A stretch of 64,000 bases of DNA from Zopfochytrium polystomum (Eukaryota; Chytridiomycota; Chytridiomycetes; Chytridiales; Chytridiaceae): positions 62,001 to 126,000 of the forward strand of contig JAIVFJ010000080.1 of the NCBI GenBank assembly GCA_025765615.1, read 5' to 3'. Of this stretch, positions 52,830-63,960 are shown piece by piece (position 1 is the first letter of the stretch; every line of letters starts with the position of its first letter). The notes beneath the pieces are model-generated. The model saw nothing but the letters and a program-made list of their open reading frames with translations. It had not been told where the DNA came from and ran no database searches. The translations under genes were made by a program, and so were the position numbers.

Positions 52830-54682
52830 GCCAAAGCCTGTTGGATATGGGAAAAGGAAAAGTTTTTCTTGTTGTCGGCAACCCAGCTCCTCAGATAACA
52901 AGTTTAGCCAAACTAATCTCACTCTTCAAAAACCTGTTTGACAAAACAACAATGATAAGCAACACATCGAGCTGGCTGATCAAGCAACAATCACTCGGCT
53001 ACTGCTGCACCAGAAATCACCACACCAACTATTACTATCCTGGTTATCTGCCTCTTCATATTGATTGAACAACAAACAGCAGAGGTCCTCAAAAACCAAC
53101 CAGCTCCATCAACTAATAATCAATCTGCTAAGTGTTTTGCTCTTCGCTTTGATATGCATCAAAGTAACTGCCTTTATCCTCTCAACATACAGCCATGCAG
53201 TCTCCTGTCAGTAATGATTCATCATTCCATGAACATCAACACAGGCATTTTAGTTTTTGGAGACCTGCACCTCTAACAACTTTCCCTGTGCCCTTTTAAT
53301 AATACTTACTCATTTTCAACAGGGCATAACAAATTAGGAATTAATGACATTGTGTTTTCCTCGTCTATCAACCCATGGAGTTGGCGGTTCAATTTCTGGA
53401 TTCCCTGATACAATTATCATTGACATGGCCACCTTTTGAGATCAGAGTGTTTTCAACCACACTGAAACTCTCACCATCAAACATATTAGTGATTGGGATG
53501 ACCAATAGTTGTGCAAGTGCCAACTCTCACAACCATGGCAACCTTGTGCAATTTCCTCATAACTTTGGACTCTGTTACATCAAGGTAAGCCTCTCTTTAT
53601 CTTTTCTCACATAACTTCAGCACTTCAGCCAAAGACAATTTGCAGTCCATTCATTGATAGAACAAGGACTGGTTGAGTAGTTTAACAATCCTCTAACCAT
53701 TTTGTAAACAGTCTATTCTGAGTGGTTGCTAGGCAAGCGTGACTGGCACAGGGTCAAAACCTCTCACATATTATCTGCTTGAGCAGAGGAGGAGGAAAAC
53801 TGTTGACACTGGGTTTCCTTTCCACCTAATACTCGGAGTATTTGTCATCAGCACAAGCCAGCGCCCAGTACAACATCAAACATCATCTTCCACTTAGGGG
53901 GGAGGATTCTAGGGATAAGAGAAAGATGATCACTGGCACTGTATTGCCAATTAGATGGAGGATGCTTGGAATAAGTGAACGATGATCATCAGCGCAGAGT
54001 TGCAATGTGGTCTCAGCATAGATTGGCACCAACTTGGCATGGTCTTCTTGGTGCCAGGCTGCTGGCTTGGGAAAACGCTCTATCCATTTTAGCCAAATGA
54101 AACTGGACTCAGGAGTCAAACTATGGAATACACTATTATTGCTGGGCTTACTTGACCCTGGCTAGGGACCTCAACTCACACATATTGACTGCTTCAGCTT
54201 TTATACACAGACACACTAACACACTACACCAGGTCCCACATCACAGGAAATTCCACGGCCATACCTGAATCCTCACCTTGATTGCATCACCCTGATGAAT
54301 TATCCTAACCAACTTCTGTGACAAAACACAATGTTCCTTGAAATAACTTTTGTCTCATTCCGAGGAGTATCAACGTTTATCTTTATTGGACACTCAACAC
54401 TAACACTTTTTCAGAGCAAACTATAAACAAGCTCAACCTTGCAAGATTACTGAAGTTCCATTCTCATCTAAGATTCTTCCTTTGCCGAACCAAATCTAAC
54501 TGACTCTAGATTTCAAACTGCTCTTAATAGAGTCACTCCAGAACAGCTATGTTCTTTGAATGCCTAATGCATTCATCCAGCATGCATTCATGCAGCATAA
54601 CCAGGATCTGAAAGCTTCAAAGGTTGCCCTCAACTTTTGTAATCTGACCAGAAACTTTGTGGTTTGGCTTGGATAGTAGAAG
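52830..54682. other. decayed retroelement DNA
   Basis: Non-coding, AT-moderate. Contains a Copia B LTR fragment (53703-53878); otherwise nothing recognisable. Confidence 0.4.
53703..53878 (-). repeat. Copia B LTR fragment
   Basis: TGTAAACAG end and the block up to cagcgcccag match 33063-33360 with an internal deletion of about 130 bp. Confidence 0.7.
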
Positions 54683-54687
54683 ACATC
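54683..54687 (+). repeat. target-site duplication, left
   Basis: ACATC, repeated at 62504-62508 immediately after the 3' LTR. Confidence 0.9.
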
Positions 54688-55663
54688 TGTTGAGATTCGA
54701 CCCACAGGGTACACTACGCCCGTTACTGATGATCCCTTTGAGAACTCCATCCAATCACATTGGATGGGGTGTTTGAAGGGCTCAGTAGATTCAATACTTG
54801 AATGGGGCGCTCGGAAGGGCTAATCTGTTCTCAATAAAAAGAGATAGGCAAAGGCGGCTGTTGTTCTAGCTTTGTTCATCCTACTGGTAGGAACAATGCA
54901 ATTAGAACATGCACAAAACGCTCAAACTACGCACTCTGCACATGTAACACAGCACAGCAAGCATGCAGAAGCAGTGTACCACTGCCCAATGCTCCGGAAT
55001 TCCGCTCTCTGCATCGGAATTCCGCTTCCTGATCTGGAATTCCCCTCTCTGCACCGGAATTCCGCTTCCTGATCTGGAATTCCAGCTTTCCTGCTGTGCT
55101 GTGCAATCTGAGCAATGCAACAGGCATTTAGGAATCAGGGATTGCACCAATCACTGCATTTCTAAAAGTGAGATAAAAACTGAGCTCACCAGAGATTGCA
55201 CCAATCATTGGATTTCTAAAAACAAGGAAAAAAGCGGTATTCAGCCCTGAGTGATGCCCAGCACTGGGTGGTACTCAGCCCTGAGTGGGTACTTAGCCCA
55301 GGCTGGGGATTGGTGCTCAGCCTGTTTTATCTCATTTCTGTGGCCTGCTCTGTGCAGCCCACTGCTCCCTCTGTTTTCTGATGGCTCCAACCTGCAGGAG
55401 TATAAAAGCAGCAACCTCTCACAGAGATCAAACAAGGAATCCAACCCCCTCCTTGCTGCTTTGACAGAATCCAGTGCAAAACAAGCCACTCTCTCTTCCT
55501 CCATTTGCTCTCTCTTCCATCTCTGCCCACTCACTCCTCTCTCCTCTCTACATCCTCTCACTCCTCTCCCTTTTCCATCATCACTGCTCTCTCTCTCTCT
55601 CTCTCTCTCTCTCTTCATCCCCACACACACCAAGTCCCTCCAGTCCTGGGTGGGATTTCATCA
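54688..55663 (+). repeat. Copia D 5' LTR
   Basis: 976 bp. Has ggaattccg repeats (about 55010-55090), promoter tataaaag near 55402 and a CT run. Lacks most of the gtactcagccc array present in the 3' LTR. Confidence 0.92.
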
Positions 55664-55876
55664 CAAAGCTACCTACAAGCCGTCGGCCACACTCGTACGC
55701 TCGAACAGGGCCCTGCTGCTCTTACAAGAAAAGGGTTTCTGACTCTAAACAAGACCAACCTGTCTGTGAGCACCGGCTCACCAGCTACTTTAAGGCAACA
55801 AAGGGCTCTTGGCTCTCTACAAGAAAAGGGCTACCGCTCTAAACAAGTCCACTGGTCCACCAAGCCGCTACCTAGC

Positions 55877-56422
55877 ATGTCTTCTTCGACCCCCAAGGCT
55901 GTCCGCTTCTCTTCTTACGGCTACCAGGCTTGGGAACTGCATGTGGAAGAAGTCATCAAGCCGGTCATGGCATACAATCTTGTTGCCAGCTTCCTCAAGC
56001 CTGAATACTTCGGTACATTCAACGAGCACTGCACCAAGGTCGGCATCGGCGCTGCTCCTCCCAGTATTGGTTCTCCCCCTGAATCCTCTGCAACGGCGGA
56101 GGCCAAGGCTGCGTACAGTGAGATGTACCGTCTGCACCACGCTGCCCTTGACAAGTACCACACTGGTATACGCCAAGAACACAAGACCTACAGGGAGCTT
56201 GAGGCCCAACACAACAAGGCGGTTGCTACCCTCGACTCCTGCTCGCACATTGAGGATGTGCGCTCCATGAATGCGGCAAACATCACCAACTGCGCTGACC
56301 GGTACAAGTGGCTCAATGACAAGTACGCCCTGCAGGACCACACTGGTTCACAGCAGGACAAGTGGCTTGCGACTTACAGTCGTTTGGCAAAACCCAGAGA
56401 CTCTGGTCAGGCAGTCCAGTAG
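55877..56422 (+). CDS. Copia D gag, N-terminal part
   Basis: ATG at 55877, the first good start after the LTR: MSSSTPKAVRFSSYGYQAW. Followed by a helical gag core (VEEVIKPVMAYNLVASFL, YSEMYRLHHAALDKYHTG, HIEDVRSMNAANITNC). The frame stops at 56422. The following 200 bp are coding-like in another frame (LLKGLSGYANTSDLIKEL) leading into the pol frame, so a frameshift or a programmed shift separates gag and pol. Structural capsid protein of the retroelement particle. Confidence 0.75.
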   Translation: MSSSTPKAVRFSSYGYQAWELHVEEVIKPVMAYNLVASFLKPEYFGTFNEHCTKVGIGAAPPSIGSPPESSATAEAKAAYSEMYRLHHAALDKYHTGIRQEHKTYRELEAQHNKAVATLDSCSHIEDVRSMNAANITNCADRYKWLNDKYALQDHTGSQQDKWLATYSRLAKPRDSGQAVQ

Positions 56423-56636
56423 TGGTACACTACTCTGACCACACTGGTCACGGATTGGCCAAAGCATTTCAAATGTACTGCCACCACTTGCAGGGGTGTG
56501 ACAAACATCCTGCGTTCTGCCATCATCCACAAAGCAAGGGAAACGCTGCCTGGGACATGAAATCTTCTCTGGCGTTCGTCAAAATCTTCTCAAGGGGCTG
56601 TCAGGCTACGCCAACACCAGCGATCTCATCAAGGAG

Positions 56637-59600
56637 TTGACAAACTGCCACACGCTGTACCAGCAAAGCAAAGAGAAGAACAGCAGACACTCTGCTCACC
56701 ATGGCACTTCTGAGATGGAAACAGCTGCTTCAGCAAAGACCTCAGTGGCAACCAAGAAGCGCAAGATCGGTGAGGCACTCAACGGCAAGCCTACTTGTGA
56801 CCTTCATGGAATCTGGGTCTCGCACTCTTGTGAGGAATGCCTCAAGTTCCCTCACAGGAAGTCAGAGCCAGCTCGCCCTGCAAAGAAGGCCAAGGGCAAG
56901 CAGCCTTCACACGCCAAAGAAGCCAAGGCCACGTCAGCTGATTCCAAGAAAGCTACTGAGACTGCCATGATTGCACGTGAGGTGGCCGCTAAAGAACACC
57001 ACCAAGCCTCTTGCGCAGCCTCTGAGGACTCTCCTCCCCACAAATGCTACAGGATGGATACTCCACCACCACCTCCTGAAGCAGAAGACGTCGAAATGTT
57101 GGAGTTCAGTACTGAGGGTGCTGCGCGCCTTGCAGACACTTCAGCTCTGGACGACTTCCTTTCAGTAGAAAGGGCACTTGCGGCACAGGAGTTTGAAATT
57201 GGAACATGCCAGGCCGTTGAGGTGGAGGAGGAATTTGAAGTGGAACTCACAGTTACACTTCTTGACGGCAGAATGGATCCAGACTGGATCACTGACAACA
57301 TTGTCTCAAACGTCGGCTACAAAGTGATGTACGAATCTGGATGTTTCCTCTACCGCAACGTCACCTACCGCCGCATCTACGAGACTGCGCTGATGGCAAG
57401 ACTTGCTGGCAGCAACCCACACCAGGTCATCCTTGACTCTGGGGCTTCCAGGACAATGTCGCCTTGTGAAGCGCACTTCACAAACTTGCGGCCCACCTCC
57501 CAGCAGATCAAAACAGCTGACGGCTTTGCAACTGCCACTGGAGTGGGCGACTTTACCCTGTTCGTTAACGGAAGAGCTCTCATCATGAGGAACTCGCTCT
57601 ACGTGCCAGAGTTCTCAGACACTCTACTCTCGGTTCAGCAAATCGTGCGGCAGACAGGTCACAACGTGACTTTCACAGCAGACACAGCCCTATTGCATCC
57701 TCGGGTACATGGTTCAGACTTTACCATTGCTCACAGGGACACAGGGAATGTTTATGTTGTGGACCCTTCTCTTCTGACGGGACATAATGGTCTCGACAGG
57801 GCAGAACTTGGAAGGGACGCGCCGACTCCTTCGGGGGACGCCCCAGGTGAGTCGCAACAGCAAACTGCTCCTTTGCAAACTGCAACCCCAACTTTAAGTC
57901 AAACTGACCCAGACCCTTTACCAAACCCTCAGAACATTGAAGCAATCCGAGCTCTTCACAAGAAATTTGGTCACCTGTCTTTATCTTCTTTGAAGCGTAC
58001 TTGGTCAAATCTGAATAAAGTTGGTCATTCATTTTTCCCCATTCATGACATTCCCTGCGTGACATGTGATGTTGGGAAATTGAAAGCTTCGCCTATCCAC
58101 TCCACTTCCAGACCAAACACCACACTGCTTGGTCGTTTACACACTGATGCTGTCCCACTGCCCGCACGTGGACACCATGGTGAAAAACATTGGCAACTGG
58201 TTGTGGAAGAGTCAACCCGTTGGCTTGACATTGAGTTCCTCAACTCTTTGTCCGACGCGCCCACAAGATTCCGGTCTACGATCGAAAGGTTTGAACAACA
58301 ACATGGCAAACATATCACATCTGTGCGCTGTGACAGGGGGGAAATCTTCAAAGATGGAGAATTCAAAACTTGGGCCAATACTCGGCATCCTCCTATTGTT
58401 TTAGAACCTAGTCCTGCATTCACCAAGGAATTCAATGGGCTGGTAGAACGTCAGGTCAACACTCTCAAAGACATGGCACACTGCATGCTCTTAGAGTCAC
58501 GATTGCCCCACTCTTTCTTTGTGTATGCAGTCCGCTACGCAGCATACATCAAGAACAGGGTTTACCACTCTTACACTAAGAAAACACCTTATGAAGCTTG
58601 GTACGGTGAAAAGCCAAATGTTGATCACATCCGCACCTTTGGCTGTTTGGTTATCCACCGTATCCCAAAGGAAAAGCGAACACTTAAACATCCTGACAAA
58701 GGGGCGCCAGGCATATTCTTAGGGTATAAAGGAAACACTCTTCCAGTAGTCTACGACTTGAAAACTCAGAGAATATCGGAACACTTCCATGTCTCCTTTC
58801 ACGAAAATGTTTTTCCTGGCATTGTGCGGAACTGGAGACAGTTCCTTCATGACTCCCGCTTGAAGGAATGGGGACCAGTCCAACCCACAGCTCAGGATTT
58901 CCAATATCTTTCCTCCTCGTTGCATACCCCCGCTATGTCCACTGATCCAGATGTGACACATCCTGACGCTCTGTTTGACTCACAAGAAGACGATGTACCA
59001 CCTGCAGAATCACAGGGGGGAGATCTACAGCCGGGTATGCTATACGACGCTTCTGATTCTGAACCAGAGTCAATACCTGATGAACAGGAAATCCCTCCTA
59101 GGGAGCGCTCAACTTCCCCTGACATTCTAGCTTTGCCAGAGTCAACAGGGGAGGCAACAAATCCCCCAATCATACCACGAGAGCCATCAGGTTTACGTGA
59201 CTACCTGGCATTGAAGGCAAACCTTTGTAAACTACGAACAAAACCATCAATTGCCACAAGTCCTTCCACTTACAGTCAGAAAACACTCCGCGCTTTAACT
59301 GCAAGAATTCGTAAACTACGGATAGCACGAGGACAATTTCGTGAACTCTACCAAACGCTCAAAGCATACACTGTGCTTGAGCCGGAGGAAGTCACAGCAT
59401 ATCCAACAGAAAGGATCCACCAGCGGGACCTACCACCACTCCCTGCTTCACATAAAGAGGCCATGCGTTCTCCTTTTGCAAAGTATTGGAAGGCAGCTCA
59501 ACTCTCAGAGATCAATTCGATCACATCAAAGCATGTCTGGGACTTAGTGGCTCGACCTAAAGGGCGTAAGATACTCAAGCCCAAATGGGTTTTTGCCTAC

Positions 59601-60170
59601 AAGTTTGACAGTGAAGGGTACCTTGAACGCTTCAAGGCTCGCCTTGTTGGTCGGGGTTACACTCAGATCTTTGGTCAGGACTACAATGAGACCTTCTCCC
59701 CTGTCGTCCGCAGCTCCTCCATACGGGCAATCCTTGCTATCTCGTTGCTGTTTGACCTCATACTTGCAGGCCTTGATGTCGAAACTGCATACTTGAACGC
59801 CAAACTGGACATTGAAAACTTCATGGAACAACCAGAAGGCTTTGAGATAAGTGGTGCAGACGGGATACTTCTTGTCTGTTTACTCAGGAAGAGTCTGTAC
59901 GGACTGCACCAGTCTGGTCGACAGTGGTACAAAACAATCCGCGACTTCCTAGTAGAAATTGGATTTACGCAATTGAAGACTGACCACTGTGTCTTTGTGC
60001 AAAGGCACCCTGATGGAAAGGTCAAGACCATCATCACTCTATACGTAGATGACATCCTCATCTTCAGTCACACTGAAGAAGAAATTGCCAAAATTCTTTC
60101 TCTGATCAAATCAAAGTTCAAAATCCGCGAGGACCTCAACCCAAAAGTTGCTGTTGGCATTCCAAGTTGA
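56637..60170 (+). CDS. Copia D pol: protease, integrase, reverse transcriptase
   Basis: 1177-codon open frame; the frame is already open upstream (about 56505), so the Met at 56637 is arbitrary. It begins in the gag C-terminus with a Cys/His cluster (CDLHGIWVSHSCEEC). Protease DSGASRTMSP at about residue 266. Integrase HHCC (HKKFGHLS, CVTCDVG, 440-475) and catalytic residues in LHTDAV (about 503), VRCDRGEIF (about 565) and NGLVERQ (about 604). RT from about 980 (KWVFAYKFDSEG, LVGRGYTQIFG, GLDVETAYLNAK) to YVDDILIF at about 1136. All catalytic residues are present. It ends at a TGA at 60168-60170 caused by a one-base frame change; RNase H continues in the next frame. Confidence 0.9.
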   Translation: MTNCHTLYQQSKEKNSRHSAHHGTSEMETAASAKTSVATKKRKIGEALNGKPTCDLHGIWVSHSCEECLKFPHRKSEPARPAKKAKGKQPSHAKEAKATSADSKKATETAMIAREVAAKEHHQASCAASEDSPPHKCYRMDTPPPPPEAEDVEMLEFSTEGAARLADTSALDDFLSVERALAAQEFEIGTCQAVEVEEEFEVELTVTLLDGRMDPDWITDNIVSNVGYKVMYESGCFLYRNVTYRRIYETALMARLAGSNPHQVILDSGASRTMSPCEAHFTNLRPTSQQIKTADGFATATGVGDFTLFVNGRALIMRNSLYVPEFSDTLLSVQQIVRQTGHNVTFTADTALLHPRVHGSDFTIAHRDTGNVYVVDPSLLTGHNGLDRAELGRDAPTPSGDAPGESQQQTAPLQTATPTLSQTDPDPLPNPQNIEAIRALHKKFGHLSLSSLKRTWSNLNKVGHSFFPIHDIPCVTCDVGKLKASPIHSTSRPNTTLLGRLHTDAVPLPARGHHGEKHWQLVVEESTRWLDIEFLNSLSDAPTRFRSTIERFEQQHGKHITSVRCDRGEIFKDGEFKTWANTRHPPIVLEPSPAFTKEFNGLVERQVNTLKDMAHCMLLESRLPHSFFVYAVRYAAYIKNRVYHSYTKKTPYEAWYGEKPNVDHIRTFGCLVIHRIPKEKRTLKHPDKGAPGIFLGYKGNTLPVVYDLKTQRISEHFHVSFHENVFPGIVRNWRQFLHDSRLKEWGPVQPTAQDFQYLSSSLHTPAMSTDPDVTHPDALFDSQEDDVPPAESQGGDLQPGMLYDASDSEPESIPDEQEIPPRERSTSPDILALPESTGEATNPPIIPREPSGLRDYLALKANLCKLRTKPSIATSPSTYSQKTLRALTARIRKLRIARGQFRELYQTLKAYTVLEPEEVTAYPTERIHQRDLPPLPASHKEAMRSPFAKYWKAAQLSEINSITSKHVWDLVARPKGRKILKPKWVFAYKFDSEGYLERFKARLVGRGYTQIFGQDYNETFSPVVRSSSIRAILAISLLFDLILAGLDVETAYLNAKLDIENFMEQPEGFEISGADGILLVCLLRKSLYGLHQSGRQWYKTIRDFLVEIGFTQLKTDHCVFVQRHPDGKVKTIITLYVDDILIFSHTEEEIAKILSLIKSKFKIREDLNPKVAVGIPS

Positions 60171-61137
60171 GAAAATCAAAGATGGAATCTTTATTGGACA
60201 GAAAAACTACACACAGCATGTCTTGGAGGAAGCAAACTACTGGTGTGACGATGAAGGCTTACCTGTCAAAATCAAAGCAACTCCCATGTCCACGACATGG
60301 ATGCACGATGTGGGCTCTGGAAAACTTCCACAAAAAGAGTCGGAATACTTCCGAAGCACACTCATGCAACTTGCTTACCTTGCAAACTTGACGTGCCCTG
60401 ACATTGCGTATGCTGTGAATACCCTTGCACAATACCAGTCCACTCCAACCCATTCAGATTCCCTTGCGCTTGACAGATTGCTGCGATATGTCCGCGCTAC
60501 CTGGGATCATGGACTTTTCTACCAAAAGGGAGACTCCCAGATGACATGCATCACCAATGCAACGCTCCCAGAGGTAGAGAAAGCTGCGGGTATTTCTTAC
60601 CCAGAGTGGGATGAACCACATGGCTACGCTGATGCCAGCTATGCTGAAGAGGATGGACGCAAGTCGAGGTCAGGGCATGTGTTCATGCTTTGCGGGGGTG
60701 CTATTACATGGTACAGCAAGAAACAATCAGTTGTCGCTTTGTCCTCAACTGAGGCGGAATACTTCTCCCTTACTGAGGCCATCAAAGAGGCAATCTGGCT
60801 ACGAATGCTCTTCCAGGAGCTGGGTATGGATTTAAATAAGCCCACTACTGTTTTTGAAGACAATCGTTCAACCATAGCTATTGCTATGAATCCAATACAC
60901 CATGGTCGGGTCAAACACTTTGACGTGAGGTTGCATTTCATACGGGACCACTTGGAGAAAAAGGAGGTTCAACTCATTCATTGCCCAACGGACATGATGA
61001 TTGCTGACCTTCTCACCAAAGCTCTTCCTGCAGCTCAACATGCAAAGCTTGCATCACTGATGGGAATTTGCAGTCTCGCCGACCTCCAAGGTGTAAGCGT
61101 GGTGCCCACGCTCAAATCAGCACAACGCTTAGTCTAA
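60160..61137 (+). CDS. Copia D RT C-terminus and RNase H
   Basis: Continues the polyprotein after the frameshift: FQVEKIKDGIFIGQKNY, NLTCPDIAYAVNTLAQYQ, then RNase H GYADASYAEEDGRKS (first D), LSSTEAEYFSLTEA (E), VFEDNRSTIAIAMN (D) and the C-terminal KHFDVRLHFIRDHL. Stop at 61135-61137. Degrades the RNA strand during reverse transcription. Confidence 0.88.
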   Translation, partial: FQVEKIKDGIFIGQKNYTQHVLEEANYWCDDEGLPVKIKATPMSTTWMHDVGSGKLPQKESEYFRSTLMQLAYLANLTCPDIAYAVNTLAQYQSTPTHSDSLALDRLLRYVRATWDHGLFYQKGDSQMTCITNATLPEVEKAAGISYPEWDEPHGYADASYAEEDGRKSRSGHVFMLCGGAITWYSKKQSVVALSSTEAEYFSLTEAIKEAIWLRMLFQELGMDLNKPTTVFEDNRSTIAIAMNPIHHGRVKHFDVRLHFIRDHLEKKEVQLIHCPTDMMIADLLTKALPAAQHAKLASLMGICSLADLQGVSVVPTLKSAQRLV

Positions 61138-61301
61138 AGGCTCTCTCTGGCTTCTCCAGCTACACTTGTGGGTTCATGCAGGTTTTCACAAGTGTAGGGG
61201 GGTGCATGGGTGGGTTCGAGTCCCACTGCTTGGCTGGCATTGTTGGACAGCCATGTACTCCAGGAGAAACAGTTGCCCCCTCTCTTTCTATTGCGGGGGT
61301 G
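61138..61301 (+). other. Copia D 3' untranslated: hairpin, T-arm-like motif, PPT
   Basis: Holds an 11-bp perfect hairpin (61160-61170 with 61187-61197), a tRNA T-arm-like stem-loop gtggg-ttcgagt-cccac (61210-61226) and a purine-rich gcgggggtg just before the LTR. Confidence 0.6.
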
Positions 61302-62503
61302 TGTTGAGATTCGACCCACAGGGTACACTACGCCCGTTACTGATGATCCCTTTGAGAACTCCATCCAATCACATTGGATGGGGTGTTTGAAGGGCTCAGT
61401 AGATTCAATACTTGAATGGGGCGCTCGGAAGGGCTAATCTGTTCTCAATAAAAAGAGATAGGCAAAGGCGGCTGTTGTTCTAGCTTTGTTCATCCTACTG
61501 GTAGGAACAATGCAATTAGAACATGCACAAAACGCTCAAACTACGCACTCTGCACATGTAACACAGCACAGCAAGCATGCAGAAGCAGTGTACCACTGCC
61601 CAATGCTCCGGAATTCCGCTCTCTGCATCGGAATTCCGCTTCCTGATCTGGAATTCCCCTCTCTGCACCGGAATTCCGCTTCCTGATCTGGAATTCCAGC
61701 TTTCCTGCTGTGCTGTGCAATCTGAGCAATGCAACAGGCATTTAGGAATCAGGGATTGCACCAATCACTGCATTTCTAAAAGTGAGATAAAAACTGAGCT
61801 CACCAGATATTGCACCAATCATTGGATTTCTAAAAACAAGGAAAAAAGCGGCTTGTTTCCCAAACAAGCCTCCTGATTTGGAAACAACCAAACCAATTTA
61901 CAAGCAACTGTTTCTCAAACAAGCTGTAAATTGGTTCCTGGTGGTACTCAGCCCAGACAAAGTGCTCAGCCCAAGGTGGTACTCAGCCCTGGCTGGTACT
62001 TAGCCCAGGGTGGTGCACAGCCCAGGCTGGTACTCAGCCCTGGGTGGTGCTCAGCCCAGGCTGGTACTCAGCCCTGGCTGGTATTCAGCCCTGAGTGATG
62101 CCCAGCACTGGGTGGTACTCAGCCCTGAGTGGGTACTTAGCCCAGGCTGGGGATTGGTGCTCAGCCTGTTTTATCTCATTTCTGTGGCCTGCTCTGTGCA
62201 GCCCACTGCTCCCTCTGTTTTCTGATGGCTCCAACCTGCAGGAGTATAAAAGCAGCAACCTCTCACAGAGATCAAACAAGGAATCCAACCCCCTCCTTGC
62301 TGCTTTGACAGAATCCAGTGCAAAACAAGCCACTCTCTCTTCCTCCATTTGCTCTCTCTTCCATCTCTGCCCACTCACTCCTCTCTCCTCTCTACATCCT
62401 CTCACTCCTCTCCCTTTTCCATCATCACTGCTCTCTCTCTCTCTCTCTCTCTCTTCATCCCCACACACACCAAGTCCCTCCAGTCCTGGGTGGGATTTCA
62501 TCA
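61302..62503 (+). repeat. Copia D 3' LTR
   Basis: 1202 bp, full form with the gtactcagccc array (61936-62150), promoter and CT run. Confidence 0.92.
61936..62150 (+). repeat. tandem (gtactcagccc) array in 3' LTR
   Basis: About twelve degenerate 16-19 bp units upstream of the LTR TATA box. Confidence 0.85.
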
Positions 62504-62508
62504 ACATC
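62504..62508 (+). repeat. target-site duplication, right
   Basis: ACATC, partner of 54683-54687. Confidence 0.9.
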
Positions 62509-63824
62509 AGGCAAAGTCTTTGTTCCCTTTGCTTGCACTAACACTCTTCTACCAGCATAAATTCCACAACATCAGTTGGAGACTAAAGGCAAATCATCAT
62601 CAAGCAATCAAACTCTGTGGAAACATCTGGATATACTAACTCTCACAAATGCTTTCTACCTCTAACTTTGTCTCTATCTTTATTTTCCACTCTTGACCAA
62701 CAAAAACAAAAATCAACCACCTCACACACAGTTACAATTACCATATCATCAAACTGTTCAAACCTCAGCAATCTCAGCAAAATTCAGGAAACCTTCAACT
62801 ATTCATTCCTGCAGATCAGCTTCAGAAACAACACCAACATAACCACTTTGATCCATTCAGTCACCAGTCACCTTGAACCATCTTTGAACTTGAATTTTGC
62901 CAGTTGAACAAGTTGAATTGGAATTGCTTTCAGTTTTCTGCTGTCTCAACAAAGTCAGACAAAGCATCAACCATTCCCCACAGCAGAGTCACTGCAGAAA
63001 ACAACTGCTTCCTCCATTCAGTCAACATTCAACTTCAGCAATCAGAATTGGAAGAAGTCAAACTGGAATTGGTAAAACGTATCAACCAAATGGTAATCCA
63101 CAGCGAAAGTGAATCGGATAACGGTGTACAGCTCTGGTGTTGGAGGTGACGGCACGACGGGCTGGATTCTGTGATACTGCAATTAACGTCACCCCCAGTG
63201 GGCCTTACTGGGAGCACTATAGGCATGACTGTGGAAGGCCGGACCGATGTGGCAGACCGGCAATGTGAAATCAACCGAAGGCCCACGAACATCGAAGTCC
63301 CAGCTTGTAGGCTAGTGTGGCCTGGACCTGTGTCAGAGGAGGTGGAGTCCTGAGCAGGGAGCCCATTCCGCAAGGAGTACCAACCAGGAGACAGTTATTC
63401 TCCTGATGTGCCCAGGCGAGACGCGGGGGAAAGCGTTGAGGGCAAGCTGTGTATGGGGGAGTGGTCGCCTTGCCTCATAGGGTACTGGGGGGAGCCCAGA
63501 CCAGCATCGTGCGGAAGGCTCACCTGTGCAGAGTTTTTTTCCAGTGCTTTCTTTTGTGTGCAGGGTATCTTAGAAAATCTGAACTAATTTCCCTAAAGTT
63601 TCTTAAAGTTAAAACCATCACAAGTAGATTCTATTTCTCTACAACCGCAAAACAAACATAACACTTTAAAATTTGGAATCCACCACAAACTTCTTACCTT
63701 CAGGCGAAATTCCATCAGAACCATGTTAATTGTCACCACCACCTGACAACTCTGCAAAGTGTACACATTCAGGCCAACTGTGTTTGACAAGCACACCTTG
63801 CGCAGACCCACGTATATGTGCAGA
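62509..63824. other. decayed retroelement sequence
   Basis: Continuation of the sequence into which Copia D inserted. Includes a copy of the C1 3' interior (63101-63220 matches 51437-51556). No gene supported. Confidence 0.45.
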
Positions 63825-63960
63825 CAGCTTTTGAAGTTATTGAACAACCCACGAATGTCAACAAAACCTGGAACAAAAGGGCCTACAAGGTGAAACTTTG
63901 TGAAGACGGCAGCATTGAGTGCTTCTATGCACAGCTCATGGCTAAGGGCCCCACAGTGTC
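63825..63960 (+). pseudogene. Copia RT N-terminus fragment
   Basis: Reads FEVIEQPTNVNKTWNK, YKVKLCEDGSIECFYAQ and LMAKG, the start of a C1-type Copia RT (compare FEVVDRPKNVNVVQNKW at 38640). Continues at most a few codons. Confidence 0.65.

Larger units (their letters stand above)
54688..62503 (+). mobile_element. Copia D, near-complete LTR retrotransposon with TSD
   Basis: 7.8 kb element. Target-site duplication ACATC on both sides (54683-54687 and 62504-62508). 5' LTR 54688-55663, 3' LTR 61302-62503, TGTTGAGATT...TTTCATCA. The LTRs are nearly identical where both are present; I noticed one substitution (agagattg / agatattg) besides a 5' LTR deletion of about 0.23 kb and CT length changes. 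Interior order gag-PR-IN-RT-RNase H is Ty1/Copia. Low LTR divergence means recent insertion, and it is the youngest element in the window. Frameshifts after gag and before RNase H make this copy probably inactive as sequenced. Confidence 0.92.

Noticed and set aside
54872..55250. Small ORFs inside both Copia D LTRs (present identically at 61486-61876)
   Set aside because: They occur in LTR regulatory DNA on both strands around the ggaattccg repeats and have no homology.
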